Shown here piece after piece: positions 8,978 through 18,012 of a stretch of DNA of 64,000 nucleotides. Every line of letters begins with the position of its first letter. Position 1 is the stretch's first letter. Where the stretch lies: positions 62,001-126,000 of the forward strand of contig NZ_FXYA01000214.1 in assembly GCF_900184965.1 (NCBI RefSeq). The letters run 5' to 3'. Made by a program: the position numbers and the translations under genes. This DNA is from Akkermansia muciniphila (GTDB lineage Bacteria; Verrucomicrobiota; Verrucomicrobiia; Verrucomicrobiales; Akkermansiaceae). The notes under the pieces were generated by a model. The model saw only the letters and a list, made by a program, of their open reading frames with translations, ran no database searches and was not told the DNA's origin.

Positions 8978-9178
8978 CATGGTTCCGGCTTTCTTAATTC
9001 TCTCCGAAGGAGGAGCCGGATGAAGTGGGAGCCGGGAAATGCCTGGCCGCTCATGCGAAAGACGAATGCTTACTTTCGCAGCCTCTCCCGGATGGGCTGC
9101 GCCGGAGCTTGCCTTCGGAGCCGGAGGGGAGTATGTTCCTGTTTGGACCCTGGGAGTAACGCCGGGCCTTTTAAGGGA

Positions 9179-10315
9179 ATGAATGATTACCGGCAGATAA
9201 CCGAAGCTTTTCAGGAAAACTTTCGTAATTACGGAGAATTGGGCGCATCCGTTTCTGTCTGGCAGGAGGGAAGGGAGATTGTTTCCCTGCATTCCGGGTT
9301 TGCCGCAGCGGATGAAACGCGTCCGTGGACGGAACATTCGCTGGTGCCTGTTTACTCCGCCACCAAGGGAGCCGCATCCGCCGCCCTTCTGCTGGCCCTG
9401 CACCAGCAGGGAGCCTCGCCGCAGATGAGCATGGGGGAACTGTGGCCGGAATTCCCGCTTCCTTATGCATCCATTGCGCAGATGATGTCCCATCAATGCG
9501 GTTTGGCGGCCTTTTCCCGGACGGCAAACGTGTTTGACCATGAGGATTGCGCGCGCGCCCTGGAGGAAACCGTTCCGGCGTGGCAGCCGCCGGAGCACGG
9601 TTATCATCCGCATACTTACGGGGTGATGCTTGATGAACTCATGCTCCGGCTGACCGGGGAACGCCTGTGGCGTTACTGGGAGGAATACATCCGCAAACCG
9701 TTGAATCTGGACTTTTACATCAGGTTGCCGGAATCCGAATGGAACCGCGTGGCGACGCTGTATCCCGGCAAGATGGACATGTCCAACATGGGGACGCCGT
9801 TTTATCTGGAATACATGAACAAGGGCACGCCCGTACACCGTGCGTTCAATACTCTGATAGGGCTGAACAGTGTGCGGCAGATGAACGCGCCGGAAGCGTG
9901 GGTGTCCGGAGTTCCGGCCTTCGGCGGCGTGGCTTCCGCCCGCGGCATGGCGCAGTTCTACCAGGCCTGCCTGGGGCTGGATGAACTCCGGGTATTCCCG
10001 TCCGCCGTGCGCGGCTGGATGCGGAACGTCGTCATTGACGGGCCGGACCTGACGCTGAAAACGCCCACCGCCTTTTCCTGCGGTTTCATGCACGATCCCG
10101 CAGATCCCGCCACGGGCCGCAAGCTGCGCCATCTGTTCGGTTCCGGCGGTTTCGGGCATGCCGGGGCGGGCGGTTCCCATGCCTTTGCTGATCCGGCTTA
10201 CGGTCTTTCCTTCGGCTACGCGATGAACCGCATGGACCTGAATGTGCTGCCCGGCGTGAAAACCCGGAACCTGATCAGCGCAGTCATGAAAGAAGTGGCT
10301 GAAGAGTGTTCTTAA
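9179..10315 (+). CDS. Beta-lactamase-family serine hydrolase
   Basis: This belongs to the class C beta-lactamase/DD-peptidase/esterase fold (COG1680). Starting at the ATG at 9179 (MNDYRQITEAF) gives 378 residues; the longer open frame upstream is Cys/Arg-rich and not protein-like. The nucleophile motif SATK (SxxK) lies around residue 60. A Tyr in the HPHTYG segment could be the second catalytic residue. The C-terminal FGHAGAGGSHAF matches the HxG-type third motif. There is no signal peptide, which favours a cytoplasmic esterase-like enzyme over a resistance enzyme. The substrate is unknown. Confidence 0.8.
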   Translation: MNDYRQITEAFQENFRNYGELGASVSVWQEGREIVSLHSGFAAADETRPWTEHSLVPVYSATKGAASAALLLALHQQGASPQMSMGELWPEFPLPYASIAQMMSHQCGLAAFSRTANVFDHEDCARALEETVPAWQPPEHGYHPHTYGVMLDELMLRLTGERLWRYWEEYIRKPLNLDFYIRLPESEWNRVATLYPGKMDMSNMGTPFYLEYMNKGTPVHRAFNTLIGLNSVRQMNAPEAWVSGVPAFGGVASARGMAQFYQACLGLDELRVFPSAVRGWMRNVVIDGPDLTLKTPTAFSCGFMHDPADPATGRKLRHLFGSGGFGHAGAGGSHAFADPAYGLSFGYAMNRMDLNVLPGVKTRNLISAVMKEVAEECS

Positions 10316-10521
10316 CCTGAACCCTGGCTATCTGTTCAAATCCCCTCGGAAGTTTCCGGATAGTTTATTCGTTCCTACTCTTACGGTCTTTTTTAATCTG
10401 AATGTGAAGGGCGCGAAAGAATGATTCTTCAGTCATTTCCTTGCTACCCTATCCCCTGTTGAAAAATCAGGGTTCCGTTTACCGGGGATGGCGACCCCGA
10501 CCCTTTGGAGGGAGCTGCCGG

Positions 10522-11895
10522 TTACCACCCTCCGCCCAGAGCGCGCGCGAGCTGCACCACGGCCTTGCGGATGTTCTGTTTCATGGTGACCAGGGATTCT
10601 TCCGAGCTGAGCCAGGAACGCTGGGCGGTGATCACGTTCAGGAAGTCCGTCTCGCCGTTGATGTACAGGGTGCGGGAGAGCTGGAACGCTTCTCTGTTGG
10701 CGTTGTTTTCCTTGTGCAGGTATTGCATCTGGGAAGTATAGCTGCCATAGGCGATCAGGGCGTCCTCCACTTCGGAGACGGCGGTGATGAGCGTTTTACG
10801 GTAAGTTTCCGCAGCTTGTTCCGCCGCGGCTTTCTGGGCGCGTACCGTGGCTCTCAGGGCTCCTCCCCGGAACAGGGGCTGGAGCAGATTCCCCCCCAGG
10901 GACCACGCGTTATTGTTTTCCCTGAAAAGCTGGCCGAAATCTCCGCCGCGGCTGGAAAGGGAACCCGTCAGGCTGAAGCGCGGGTACAGATCCGCTACGG
11001 CTACGCCCACGTTGGCGACGGCCGCGTGCAGGTCCGCTTCAGCGGCGATAACGTCGGGCCTGCGCCGCAGGAGTTCGGAGGGGAGGCCTACCGGAACGAC
11101 GGGCGTTTTTTCAAAGACGGAAGCCTTGGGCAGCGTCAGTTCCACACGGGAATTGTAGGTGCCCAGCAGCACGGCGAGCTGGTTTTTAGCAGAGGCCACC
11201 TGTGCTTCCAGCGCGGGGATGCGGCTTTCCGTGGAGGCGACGGTAGAGGTGGCCTGCTCCACATCCAGGCGGGGAGCGAATTCCGTTTTGTATCGTTTTT
11301 CCGCAATGGTGAGGGTGCTGCGTTGGATTTCCAGTTGTTCCCGGGCGATGCGGAGCTGTTCACAGGCGGTAATCCAGTCAAAGTAGGCCGTAGCGACGTC
11401 CGCCAGCAGGGCCGTGCGCACGGCCCCTGCGGAAGCTTCCGTGGACATGAGGGAGGCGCGGGAGGCTTCAATGGAACGCCGGTTGCCGCCAAAGAGGTCC
11501 AGCTCCCAGGAGGTGGATGCTCCCAGGGAGAAATTCTGGGAAGAGGAGCTGCGGAAACCTCTGTCCGGAGACAGGCTCCATCCGGCGCTGGCGTCTGCGG
11601 CGGGAAGCAGGGAGGCCTGGGAGACGCGGAGCTTTTCCCTGGCTTCCCGGATGCGGAGCAGGGCCACGGTCATGTCCGGATTGTTGTTGAGGGAAGCGGA
11701 GACCAGGCGGTTAAGCTGGGGGTCTCCAAAGATATTCCACCAGGAACGCAAATCTTTATCCGAACTGTGGGGGGGCCTGTTCGCTTCCCACGTGGCGGGG
11801 AGGTCATTGGACGGCGTCCGGAAATCCGGGCCCACCATGCAGGAGCCAAGGAAACAGGCGGCCAGAAGGGGGAGGTGCTTGAACGTGGATGACAT
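10522..11895 (-). CDS. Outer-membrane efflux lipoprotein (TolC/NodT family)
   Basis: This is the outer-membrane channel of a tripartite efflux pump. The N-terminus is a lipoprotein signal with a FLGSC lipobox, followed by the typical MVGPDFRTPS opening of NodT-family proteins. The 457-residue length and duplicated, alanine-rich coiled-coil halves (REAREKLRVSQASLLPAADAS; FRGGALRATVRAQKAAAEQ) fit the family. It is the last gene of a minus-strand operon running membrane-fusion protein, ATPase, permease, channel, and its start is 21 bases from the permease stop. It should form the periplasm-to-outside conduit for that pump. Confidence 0.92.
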   Translation of the reverse strand: MSSTFKHLPLLAACFLGSCMVGPDFRTPSNDLPATWEANRPPHSSDKDLRSWWNIFGDPQLNRLVSASLNNNPDMTVALLRIREAREKLRVSQASLLPAADASAGWSLSPDRGFRSSSSQNFSLGASTSWELDLFGGNRRSIEASRASLMSTEASAGAVRTALLADVATAYFDWITACEQLRIAREQLEIQRSTLTIAEKRYKTEFAPRLDVEQATSTVASTESRIPALEAQVASAKNQLAVLLGTYNSRVELTLPKASVFEKTPVVPVGLPSELLRRRPDVIAAEADLHAAVANVGVAVADLYPRFSLTGSLSSRGGDFGQLFRENNNAWSLGGNLLQPLFRGGALRATVRAQKAAAEQAAETYRKTLITAVSEVEDALIAYGSYTSQMQYLHKENNANREAFQLSRTLYINGETDFLNVITAQRSWLSSEESLVTMKQNIRKAVVQLARALGGGW

Positions 11896-11916
11896 GGGAA
11901 AAGAAGGAGTAAGGAG

Positions 11917-13281
11917 TTATTCGTGTCTCAGGGCGTCAATGGGGTCCATCTTGGACGCCTTCCAGGAGGGGTACCATCCGAAGGCCAGGCCGATGAACAC
12001 GGAGACGCCTACAGCCAGAGCCATGGCTTCCGGGGAGGAGGCGGTGGCCCAGTTCATGGTGCGGCTGACGATGATGGAGATAGCCTTGCCGAGCATGATG
12101 CCCAGCGCGCCGCCTACCACGCAGAGCAGAACCGCTTCCAGCAGGAACTGGCGCATGATATCCTGCGGACGGGCGCCCACCGCCATGCGCAGGCCAATTT
12201 CCTTGGTCCGTTCCGTGACGGAAACGAGCATGATATTCATGATGCCGACGCCGCCGACGACCAGAGAGATCATGGCCACGATCATCAGCAGATTGGTCAT
12301 TACTTCCGTGGTGCTGCTCATGGCGCGGGACATTTCCGCCATGTCCCATACCCGGAAATCGTCCAGCTGGCCGTCCTTGAGGTTGTGCTTGGCGCGGATC
12401 ACTTCCGTAATCTGGTCAATCGCCTCGGAGGACCGTTCCGGGTCTGAAATTTGCGCCATGATGAAGTCAATGTTGTTGAAGCGCCGCGGATGGGGAGCGT
12501 CCGTGTAGGGCTGGTCCGTAGTTTCCGTGTAATAATCCACGGAATTGGCGGTGTATTTATCCGCCCGGTTGAAGGTGGTGGCGCTTTTGCCGGAGGAAGC
12601 GGTGGCGGAACCGCCGCCCAGACCCTGGAGGCGGTAACGGATGCTCGTCCACGGGAGGATGATGGAGTCGTCCTGGTCGCGTCCCATCATATTGGCCCCT
12701 TTTTTCTGAAGGATGCCGATGACTTTGAACATGACATTTTTGATGCGGATATCCTTGCCCAGCGGGTCTTCCTCCCCGAAGAGTTCCTTGGCCACCGTCT
12801 GGCCGATGACGCATACGCGCCTGGCCTGTTCCACATCTTCCTCGGAGAAGGGCTGGCCCCGCGCCATGTCATACCAGCTTTTGATTTTCAGGTATTCCAC
12901 GGAACCGCCCTCTACAGTTTCCGGGCTCCAGTTCTTGTTGCCGTAAATGACCTGGCCGCTGGCGCGCACCACAGGCGTAGCCCGCAGAACCATGGGGCAG
13001 TCCTTCGCGATGGCTTCGCAGTCCGCGTTGGTCAGGGAGGCCCGTCCGCCCGCGCCGGTATTGACTCCGCTTTTGGAGATGGCTCCGGGGCGGATATTCA
13101 GCGTATCCGCCCCCATAGAGGCAATGGTATTTTTAATTTGAAGCGTGGAGCCCTGGCCGATTTCCACCATGGCGATTACTGCGGCAATGCCGATGATGAT
13201 GCCCAGGATGGTGAGGGCCGCGCGCATGGGATTGCGCACCAGGGCCCTGATGCAGGTTTTAAGGAGAGGAAGGAATTTCAT
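11917..13281 (-). CDS. MacB-type ABC transporter permease
   Basis: This 454-residue permease has the MacB/FtsX layout: one N-terminal membrane helix (AALTILGIIIGIAAVIAMVEI), a large periplasmic domain (about residues 45-310), then three helices including SLVVGGVGIMNIMLVSVTERTKEIGLRMAVGA, a hallmark of MacB and LolC/E relatives. The ATPase is encoded separately just upstream, with start and stop overlapping by four bases. Such pumps use ATP to drive mechanotransmission across the periplasm and export macrolides, peptides or lipoproteins. The substrate cannot be read from sequence. Confidence 0.92.
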   Translation of the reverse strand: MKFLPLLKTCIRALVRNPMRAALTILGIIIGIAAVIAMVEIGQGSTLQIKNTIASMGADTLNIRPGAISKSGVNTGAGGRASLTNADCEAIAKDCPMVLRATPVVRASGQVIYGNKNWSPETVEGGSVEYLKIKSWYDMARGQPFSEEDVEQARRVCVIGQTVAKELFGEEDPLGKDIRIKNVMFKVIGILQKKGANMMGRDQDDSIILPWTSIRYRLQGLGGGSATASSGKSATTFNRADKYTANSVDYYTETTDQPYTDAPHPRRFNNIDFIMAQISDPERSSEAIDQITEVIRAKHNLKDGQLDDFRVWDMAEMSRAMSSTTEVMTNLLMIVAMISLVVGGVGIMNIMLVSVTERTKEIGLRMAVGARPQDIMRQFLLEAVLLCVVGGALGIMLGKAISIIVSRTMNWATASSPEAMALAVGVSVFIGLAFGWYPSWKASKMDPIDALRHE

Positions 13282-13982
13282 ACGTCGTCCTTGCTAAGCA
13301 TATCGGAAATCCCTTCGCAGATAAGACCGTCCGCCATGTTGACGGCCCTGTCCGTGAAGGCGGCTATTTTGGGGTCGTGCGTCACCAGGATGACTGTGAT
13401 TCCCTGTTGGCGGTTCAGGTCCTTAAACATGTGCAGCACTTCCTTGGAGGTAGTGGAGTCCAGGTTTCCCGTTGGTTCGTCCGCCAGCAGGATGCTGGGG
13501 TTGTTGATGAGGGAACGGGCAATGGCTACGCGCTGCTGCTGCCCGCCGGAAAGCTGGGCCGGGGTGTGGTCCATGCGGTCGGAAAGCCCTACCAAATTCA
13601 GCAATTCCACGGAACGTTCGCGCATGGCTTTCATGCTGAGGGCAGGGTGGGCATATACGGCAGGCATCATCACGTTTTCCAGGGCCGTGGTACGGGAGAG
13701 CAGGTTAAAGTTCTGGAAGACGAATCCGATGCGCTTGTTCCGGAGGGTAGCGCGCTCTGCGGCGTTGAATTTGGCGACGTCTTCCCCGGCAATATAGTAA
13801 TGGCCTGAGGTCGGGCGGTCCAGACAGCCCAGGATATTCATCAGGGTGGATTTTCCTGAACCGGAAGCCCCCGTGAGGGAGACGAATTCCCCTTCATTGA
13901 TATCCAGAGTGATGCCCTTGAGCACTTGAAGGTCTATTTCTCCCAGGTGGTATACCTTGGTTATGTCACGTAAGCGGATCAC
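13278..13982 (-). CDS. ABC transporter ATP-binding protein (MacB/LolD type)
   Basis: This 234-residue nucleotide-binding subunit has Walker A GASGSGKST, the Q-loop region RIGFVFQNFNLL, the signature LSGGQQQRVAIARSL, Walker B ILLADEPTGNLD and the switch His in VTHD. The sequence class matches the LolD/MacB group, which pairs with the adjacent permease. Its stop overlaps the permease start by four bases. The spacing to the upstream membrane-fusion gene is 67 bases. Confidence 0.93.
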   Translation of the reverse strand: MIRLRDITKVYHLGEIDLQVLKGITLDINEGEFVSLTGASGSGKSTLMNILGCLDRPTSGHYYIAGEDVAKFNAAERATLRNKRIGFVFQNFNLLSRTTALENVMMPAVYAHPALSMKAMRERSVELLNLVGLSDRMDHTPAQLSGGQQQRVAIARSLINNPSILLADEPTGNLDSTTSKEVLHMFKDLNRQQGITVILVTHDPKIAAFTDRAVNMADGLICEGISDMLSKDDV

Positions 13983-14049
13983 GTTGCTGTAATGCTTGAT
14001 GCGGTAAAAAAAGAGTAATTAAGCGGTCGAATGAAGACGGTTCCCCGGG

Positions 14050-15447
14050 TTAGGGAGGCGGGGGAGGGCCGCCGTTGCCAGCCGGGGCGGGCGTCTTCGT
14101 GTTGCCTGTGCTTGGCTTGCGGCGCGGGGGCATCTTGGGCGCGAACGGATTTTCCCCGCCGGCGGAGGCGGAAGAGCCGTCTTCCGAACTGTCGGAGCGG
14201 TTCAATATCTGCGCTGTGGAAACGATTTTCATTCCTTCCCGGAGCGTTTCTCCCGCAATGGCCGTCAGCATGCCGTTGCTTTCCCCTTTGGTGACCAGGT
14301 GGGGATAAAGAAGATTGTCCCGCAATTCCCAAACCACGGCTTTTTTCTTCTGACCGTCCCGGACGGGAGCGGCTAGTTCCGGCTGCATCCGGTCAAAAGC
14401 CGCTTTTTGTTCAGCGCTGACCAGTTCTGTTTCCGGGCGGAAGCGGAGGGCCGCATTGGAAACGAGGAAGGCGTTTCGTATGTCTTCCACCACGAATTGG
14501 ACATTTGCCGTCAGATAAGGGATAAGAAGCTTGTCCGGATTGGGAACATCAATGTCCACGATGTAAGTGACTACATTGGACGTCATGGTTGCGTCCAGCC
14601 GTATCTTGTCCACCGTTCCCTTGAATTTGCGGCAGGCGAAAGCGTCTACGGTGAACAGTACCTCCTGCCCCTTGCGAATGCTGCCGATGTCCGCCTCGTT
14701 CACGGCAGCCCAGATTTTCAGCTTGGAAAGGTCTGTAGCGATGTAAAACAGGCTGGAGGCGCTCATGCTGGAAACCACCGTTTGGCCTATGTTGACCAGG
14801 CGTTTGACCACGACGCCGTCCACGGGGGACTTGATGGTGGTGTATTCCAGGTTGCGCATTTCCTTTTTCAGCGCGGCTTCCGCCTGTTTCAGGGAGGCTT
14901 CCGCTTCCTGCAGGGAGGCTTCCGCCACGGCTACGTTGGCGCGGGCGGTTTCTTCATCCGCAATATACTGGTCATAGCTGGATTTGGACAGGGCATCCCC
15001 CGGCCCCAGTTTTTCCGCGCGTTCCCGGTCCAGTCTGGCCTGCTGGTGCTTGGCTTTGGCCTGCTGAATGTCCGCCTTGGCGCGGGCGATGCCGGCAATG
15101 GCCTGCGCTTTGGAGGCTTCCGCCCTCTGAACGTCCAGCTGTACGGGAAGTTTGTCGATTTCCGCGAGTATTTGACCGGCCTTTACAGGGCTGGAATAAT
15201 CCACCACCTTGCCGTTCAGGTCCTTGCCGAACTCCATGATGATTCCGCTGACCTGGGCGCCCACGTCTACCAGTTCATCAGGCTCCGTGACGCCAGTCGC
15301 TTCAATGGTGATCATCAGGTCTCCCTTTTCAAGGGGCTCTGTCTGATAGTCCACCTGGATGGCTTCATTTCCTTTCCACTGTTCCCAGGCAAACCAGAGG
15401 CCTCCGAGAACGGCAATGACAATGATGAGTTTGATGAATCCCTTCAC
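14050..15447 (-). CDS. Membrane-fusion (MacA-like) efflux subunit
   Basis: This is a periplasmic adaptor linking the inner-membrane permease to the outer-membrane channel. It has an N-terminal membrane anchor (LIIVIAVLGGLWFAW), a split lipoyl/biotinyl domain (VGAQVSGIIMEFG and YTTIKSPVDGVVVKRLVNIGQTV), a long alanine/glutamate-rich coiled-coil hairpin between them (about residues 105-200), a beta-barrel domain, and a low-complexity Ser/Pro-rich C-terminus ending in a proline run. At 465 residues it is longer than typical MacA because of that tail. It is the first gene of the four-gene pump operon. Confidence 0.92.
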   Translation of the reverse strand: MKGFIKLIIVIAVLGGLWFAWEQWKGNEAIQVDYQTEPLEKGDLMITIEATGVTEPDELVDVGAQVSGIIMEFGKDLNGKVVDYSSPVKAGQILAEIDKLPVQLDVQRAEASKAQAIAGIARAKADIQQAKAKHQQARLDRERAEKLGPGDALSKSSYDQYIADEETARANVAVAEASLQEAEASLKQAEAALKKEMRNLEYTTIKSPVDGVVVKRLVNIGQTVVSSMSASSLFYIATDLSKLKIWAAVNEADIGSIRKGQEVLFTVDAFACRKFKGTVDKIRLDATMTSNVVTYIVDIDVPNPDKLLIPYLTANVQFVVEDIRNAFLVSNAALRFRPETELVSAEQKAAFDRMQPELAAPVRDGQKKKAVVWELRDNLLYPHLVTKGESNGMLTAIAGETLREGMKIVSTAQILNRSDSSEDGSSASAGGENPFAPKMPPRRKPSTGNTKTPAPAGNGGPPPPP

Positions 15448-16119
15448 GACTATATTATACTTCGCAATAATGAAAAAGTTGCACGGATGTTAAAAACTTT
15501 TCCGCAACAGAGCGTGATCCTATCATGATTTCCGGAAATGTCTAAGGGATTATTATGTTTGTTAACAGTTGCTGTTTATTAACTAATAATATTGCGTTCT
15601 TTGCCCTTTTTCTTTCTCGTCCAGTGAGACGGAAAGAACGGGAATGGAAGCTCCCGAAATATCTGAAGGAGGCAGTTGTCTCCGCCCGCATTCAATCTTG
15701 AGACATGGCTTCTTTGTGTCTGCAAATGCTGCAGAGTGAAAAGAGCGGGAAAAGGCGGTTAAATCTGACGACCGGGAGTATTGCGCCAAAGGGGGGAGAA
15801 TCCCGGCTGTTTTGCAGAGAAAAAGGAAAGACACCGCTGCACCGTCTCTGGCTGTGAGCCACGTTCCCGTGCCTCAATAGAGCGGGGACTTCCGCCGCTG
15901 TTTTGACTTTTCCGATATAGGACGTAGTCAGCCCTGCGTCGGGGCTGCCCCCATTAGGTTGTAATATCGGTCCGGGCCACTTTGCCAGGCAATGACGAGT
16001 GCAGCAGCCACCGCCTTGTATACCTCATGGAGGAAAATGTTCCAAGGTGTTTTTGCAATCTTTTCAGACATGGGCGGGGACTTTTCCTCGGAACGGCTGA
16101 TTTTGAAGGGAATGCGCTT
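15448..16119. other. Long intergenic region with a structured inverted repeat
   Basis: This stretch of about 670 bases lies between the start of the efflux operon (minus strand) and the end of the Nudix gene. I see no convincing protein-coding gene: the short frames have no recognisable motif. The promoter of the efflux operon must lie near 15450-15560, which is locally AT-rich. The notable feature is a nested inverted repeat at 15912-15970, reported separately. Confidence 0.5.
15912..15970. repeat. Nested inverted repeat, possible structured RNA or recombination site
   Basis: CCGATAT at 15912-15918 pairs with ATATCGG at 15964-15970. Inside it, CAGCCC at 15929-15934 pairs with GGGCTG at 15942-15947. 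The two stems would stack as an interrupted hairpin of about 59 bases. There is no T-run on either strand, so it is not an obvious intrinsic terminator. Its identity is unknown. Confidence 0.45.
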
Positions 16120-16527
16120 TCAGCGGTGTTTTTCCAGCCATTCCGTTAACACAAGGCGGTCCGCAGGCGCCCAGGGCAGTTCTTCCAGCGTACTGCGGGA
16201 GAAGAACCCCAGGTTTTCATGTTCCAGGGGGCGGGGCAGGGAGCAATGTTCCAGACGGCACAGAAAGGGGATGAGGCGGATAACGCGTTTAGGCTCCTGG
16301 TGCCGTACAGGGGTGAGCCTGCGGACGGGGACAACGGCGCATCCCAGTTCTTCCCGTATTTCCCGTATGACGGCATTCCGGGCGTTTTCTCCGGGTTCCA
16401 CTTTCCCGCCCGGGAATTCGTAAAGAAGCCCGTTGGACTGCCCCGTTTTCTTTTTAGCGCCCAGAAGGAGGGGGCCCCGGGCGGTGGGCAGTTCAATCAG
16501 GGCGCAGCAGACGTCCAGCGTGTTCAT
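16120..16527 (-). CDS. Nudix (MutT-family) hydrolase
   Basis: This 135-residue Nudix protein has a complete Nudix box, GKVEPGENARNAVIREIREELG, fitting Gx5Ex7REUxEExGU. The size and the compact C-terminus (LPWAPADRLVLTEWLEKHR) match MutT/NUDT1-like 8-oxo-dGTP or NTP pyrophosphatases. Its ATG overlaps the stop of the upstream phosphoesterase gene by four bases (ATGA), so the two are translationally coupled. The actual nucleotide substrate is unknown. Confidence 0.88.
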   Translation of the reverse strand: MNTLDVCCALIELPTARGPLLLGAKKKTGQSNGLLYEFPGGKVEPGENARNAVIREIREELGCAVVPVRRLTPVRHQEPKRVIRLIPFLCRLEHCSLPRPLEHENLGFFSRSTLEELPWAPADRLVLTEWLEKHR

Positions 16528-17033
16528 GGCTCGTGAAAATCCAGGGTATGCAGGTTGATGGTGCGGGTTTCCGTATCCAGAACGCCGAAGCCGATGTGCC
16601 CGGTTCTGCCCTGGAGTTCTCCGGGATTGGCCAGCAGGCAGCTGCCGTATTTTTCGCTCACGGCCTGGTGGGTGTGGCCGTACAGGGCGACGTCGGCGCC
16701 TCCGCTGCGCGCTTCCCGCAGGGCGTATTTGGGGTAATGGGAAAGGGAAAATTTCATGCCGTACCGGGTGATAAGGGCATGTTCCGGATGCAGGCGCGCC
16801 GCCGGGGAACCGGCGGCCATCCGCCGCATGATTTCCACATCATAGTCATTGTTGCCCGGAACGGCGTCCAGAGGAAAATCCTCCGTCAGTTCAATCAGGC
16901 GCCGGAAACTCTCCGGGGTGGTGCAGTCGCCCAGGAAGATGAAATGCCCGCAGCCCAGCAGGCGCATCCGGTGCATGGCTGGTTCCAGATGGTCTGTGCG
17001 GTCGTGCAAGTCGGAAAAAATGCCTATCTTCAT
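16524..17033 (-). CDS. YfcE-type metallophosphoesterase
   Basis: This 169-residue calcineurin-like phosphoesterase has the metal-binding motifs in order: SDLHD near the N-terminus, LGDC, GNNDYD and GHTHQA. This matches the YfcE/MJ0936 family, small cytoplasmic phosphodiesterases with unsettled physiological substrates. It sits in a minus-strand run behind the ROK kinase and RNA methyltransferase, seven bases after the methyltransferase stop, and overlaps the Nudix gene. Confidence 0.88.
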   Translation of the reverse strand: MKIGIFSDLHDRTDHLEPAMHRMRLLGCGHFIFLGDCTTPESFRRLIELTEDFPLDAVPGNNDYDVEIMRRMAAGSPAARLHPEHALITRYGMKFSLSHYPKYALREARSGGADVALYGHTHQAVSEKYGSCLLANPGELQGRTGHIGFGVLDTETRTINLHTLDFHEP

Positions 17034-17039
17034 CTTTTT

Positions 17040-18008
17040 TCAGCAATTCATGGCATGAATGGGCCATGCCTTCAATTCATCCGGCAGGGAAAGTGGGAGC
17101 GGATGGCCTCCCTCCTTGCGCAGCAGACAGGTGAAACCGCCCGCTCCTGCTCCGTGAAAGGGCATGAGCCGGTAGCAGGCTTCCTGCGTCAGGGAGGAAC
17201 GGAAATGTTCCAGCTCCGGCACGGTTACGGTGTGAAGGTCCGGATGGCGCTTCAGCAGGTACAGGACATTGCGTTCATTTTCCTCCGGAGCGTAGGTGCA
17301 TGTAGTGTACAGCAGGAAGCCGCCGGGAGCCAGACACCGGAGGGCGGCCAGCAAAATGCCCCGCTGCCGCTTGGCGTTGCCTCCGGTGACGGAGGAATTG
17401 AAACAGCCGGGGTTGGGAATTCCTTTAGCCAGCAGGGACTGCCCGCTGCACGGGGCATCCGCCAGGATGAGATCGAAACAGCCGGGGGCCAGTTCCGCCC
17501 ACTGGTCCGGGCGCAGGCGCTGGGTGTACAAATTGGTGAAGCCGCAGCGAAGCAGGTTATGGCGTAGAATGCCCAGGCGCTTCGGATGCACCTCATTGGA
17601 AACATGCTCCTGAGGAGATACCCGCGTTTGCGCCAGAATGCTTTTTCCTCCCGGCGCCGCGCACATGTCCAGGCAGCGTCCCGGACGAAACGGAAGATGC
17701 GCCAGAGGGGCCGTTTCCCAGACGGACGAGAGATCCAGCGGATAGTAATAGCCGCATTCGTAATCCGGCAGGGAGCCGGGTTTGGTTTCTGTCTCTCCCG
17801 GCGGGAGCTCCAGAATGGAGGAATGCCCCCATTCCTGCGGCGTGTTTTTTGCCGGCAGGGGCGGCTGGTAGCCTTCCGGAGCCTTCGGTGTAATGACCAG
17901 CGCGCTTCTGGAACGGTTCCCGGCCTGCATGGCGTCCAGAAAATCCCGTTCCTGTTCCGCCGTCAATTCCAGTTTGCGGGCGAGTTTGAGTATTTGGGAT
18001 GAAGACAC
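17040..18008 (-). CDS. NOL1/NOP2/Sun-family RNA m5C methyltransferase
   Basis: This SAM-dependent enzyme is predicted to methylate cytosine-5 in rRNA or tRNA. It has the SAM motif CLDMCAAPGGKSI, the catalytic motif IV ADAPCSGQSLL and motif VI TTCTYAPEENERN, which carries the second Cys. The GTG at 18008 (VSSSQILKLARK) is the most likely start because it lies four bases after the ROK stop; an extended frame further upstream would run into the ROK gene. The resulting 322 residues lack the N-terminal NusB-like domain of RsmB, so the protein is closer to RsmF-type or uncharacterised members. Confidence 0.85.
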   Translation of the reverse strand: MSSSQILKLARKLELTAEQERDFLDAMQAGNRSRSALVITPKAPEGYQPPLPAKNTPQEWGHSSILELPPGETETKPGSLPDYECGYYYPLDLSSVWETAPLAHLPFRPGRCLDMCAAPGGKSILAQTRVSPQEHVSNEVHPKRLGILRHNLLRCGFTNLYTQRLRPDQWAELAPGCFDLILADAPCSGQSLLAKGIPNPGCFNSSVTGGNAKRQRGILLAALRCLAPGGFLLYTTCTYAPEENERNVLYLLKRHPDLHTVTVPELEHFRSSLTQEACYRLMPFHGAGAGGFTCLLRKEGGHPLPLSLPDELKAWPIHAMNC

Positions 18009-18012
18009 GAGA

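Noticed and set aside
9020-9178. 53-codon N-terminal extension of the serine hydrolase
   Set aside because: It is Cys/Arg-rich and unlike a signal peptide; the ATG at 9179 begins the conserved part.
15583-15834. 83-codon minus-strand frame in the long intergenic region
   Set aside because: No recognisable motif, no ribosome site and a composition unlike neighbouring genes.
15900-16010. SRP RNA, RNase P RNA or 6S RNA in the long intergenic region
   Set aside because: The conserved cores of these RNAs could not be found on either strand; only the nested inverted repeat is supported.
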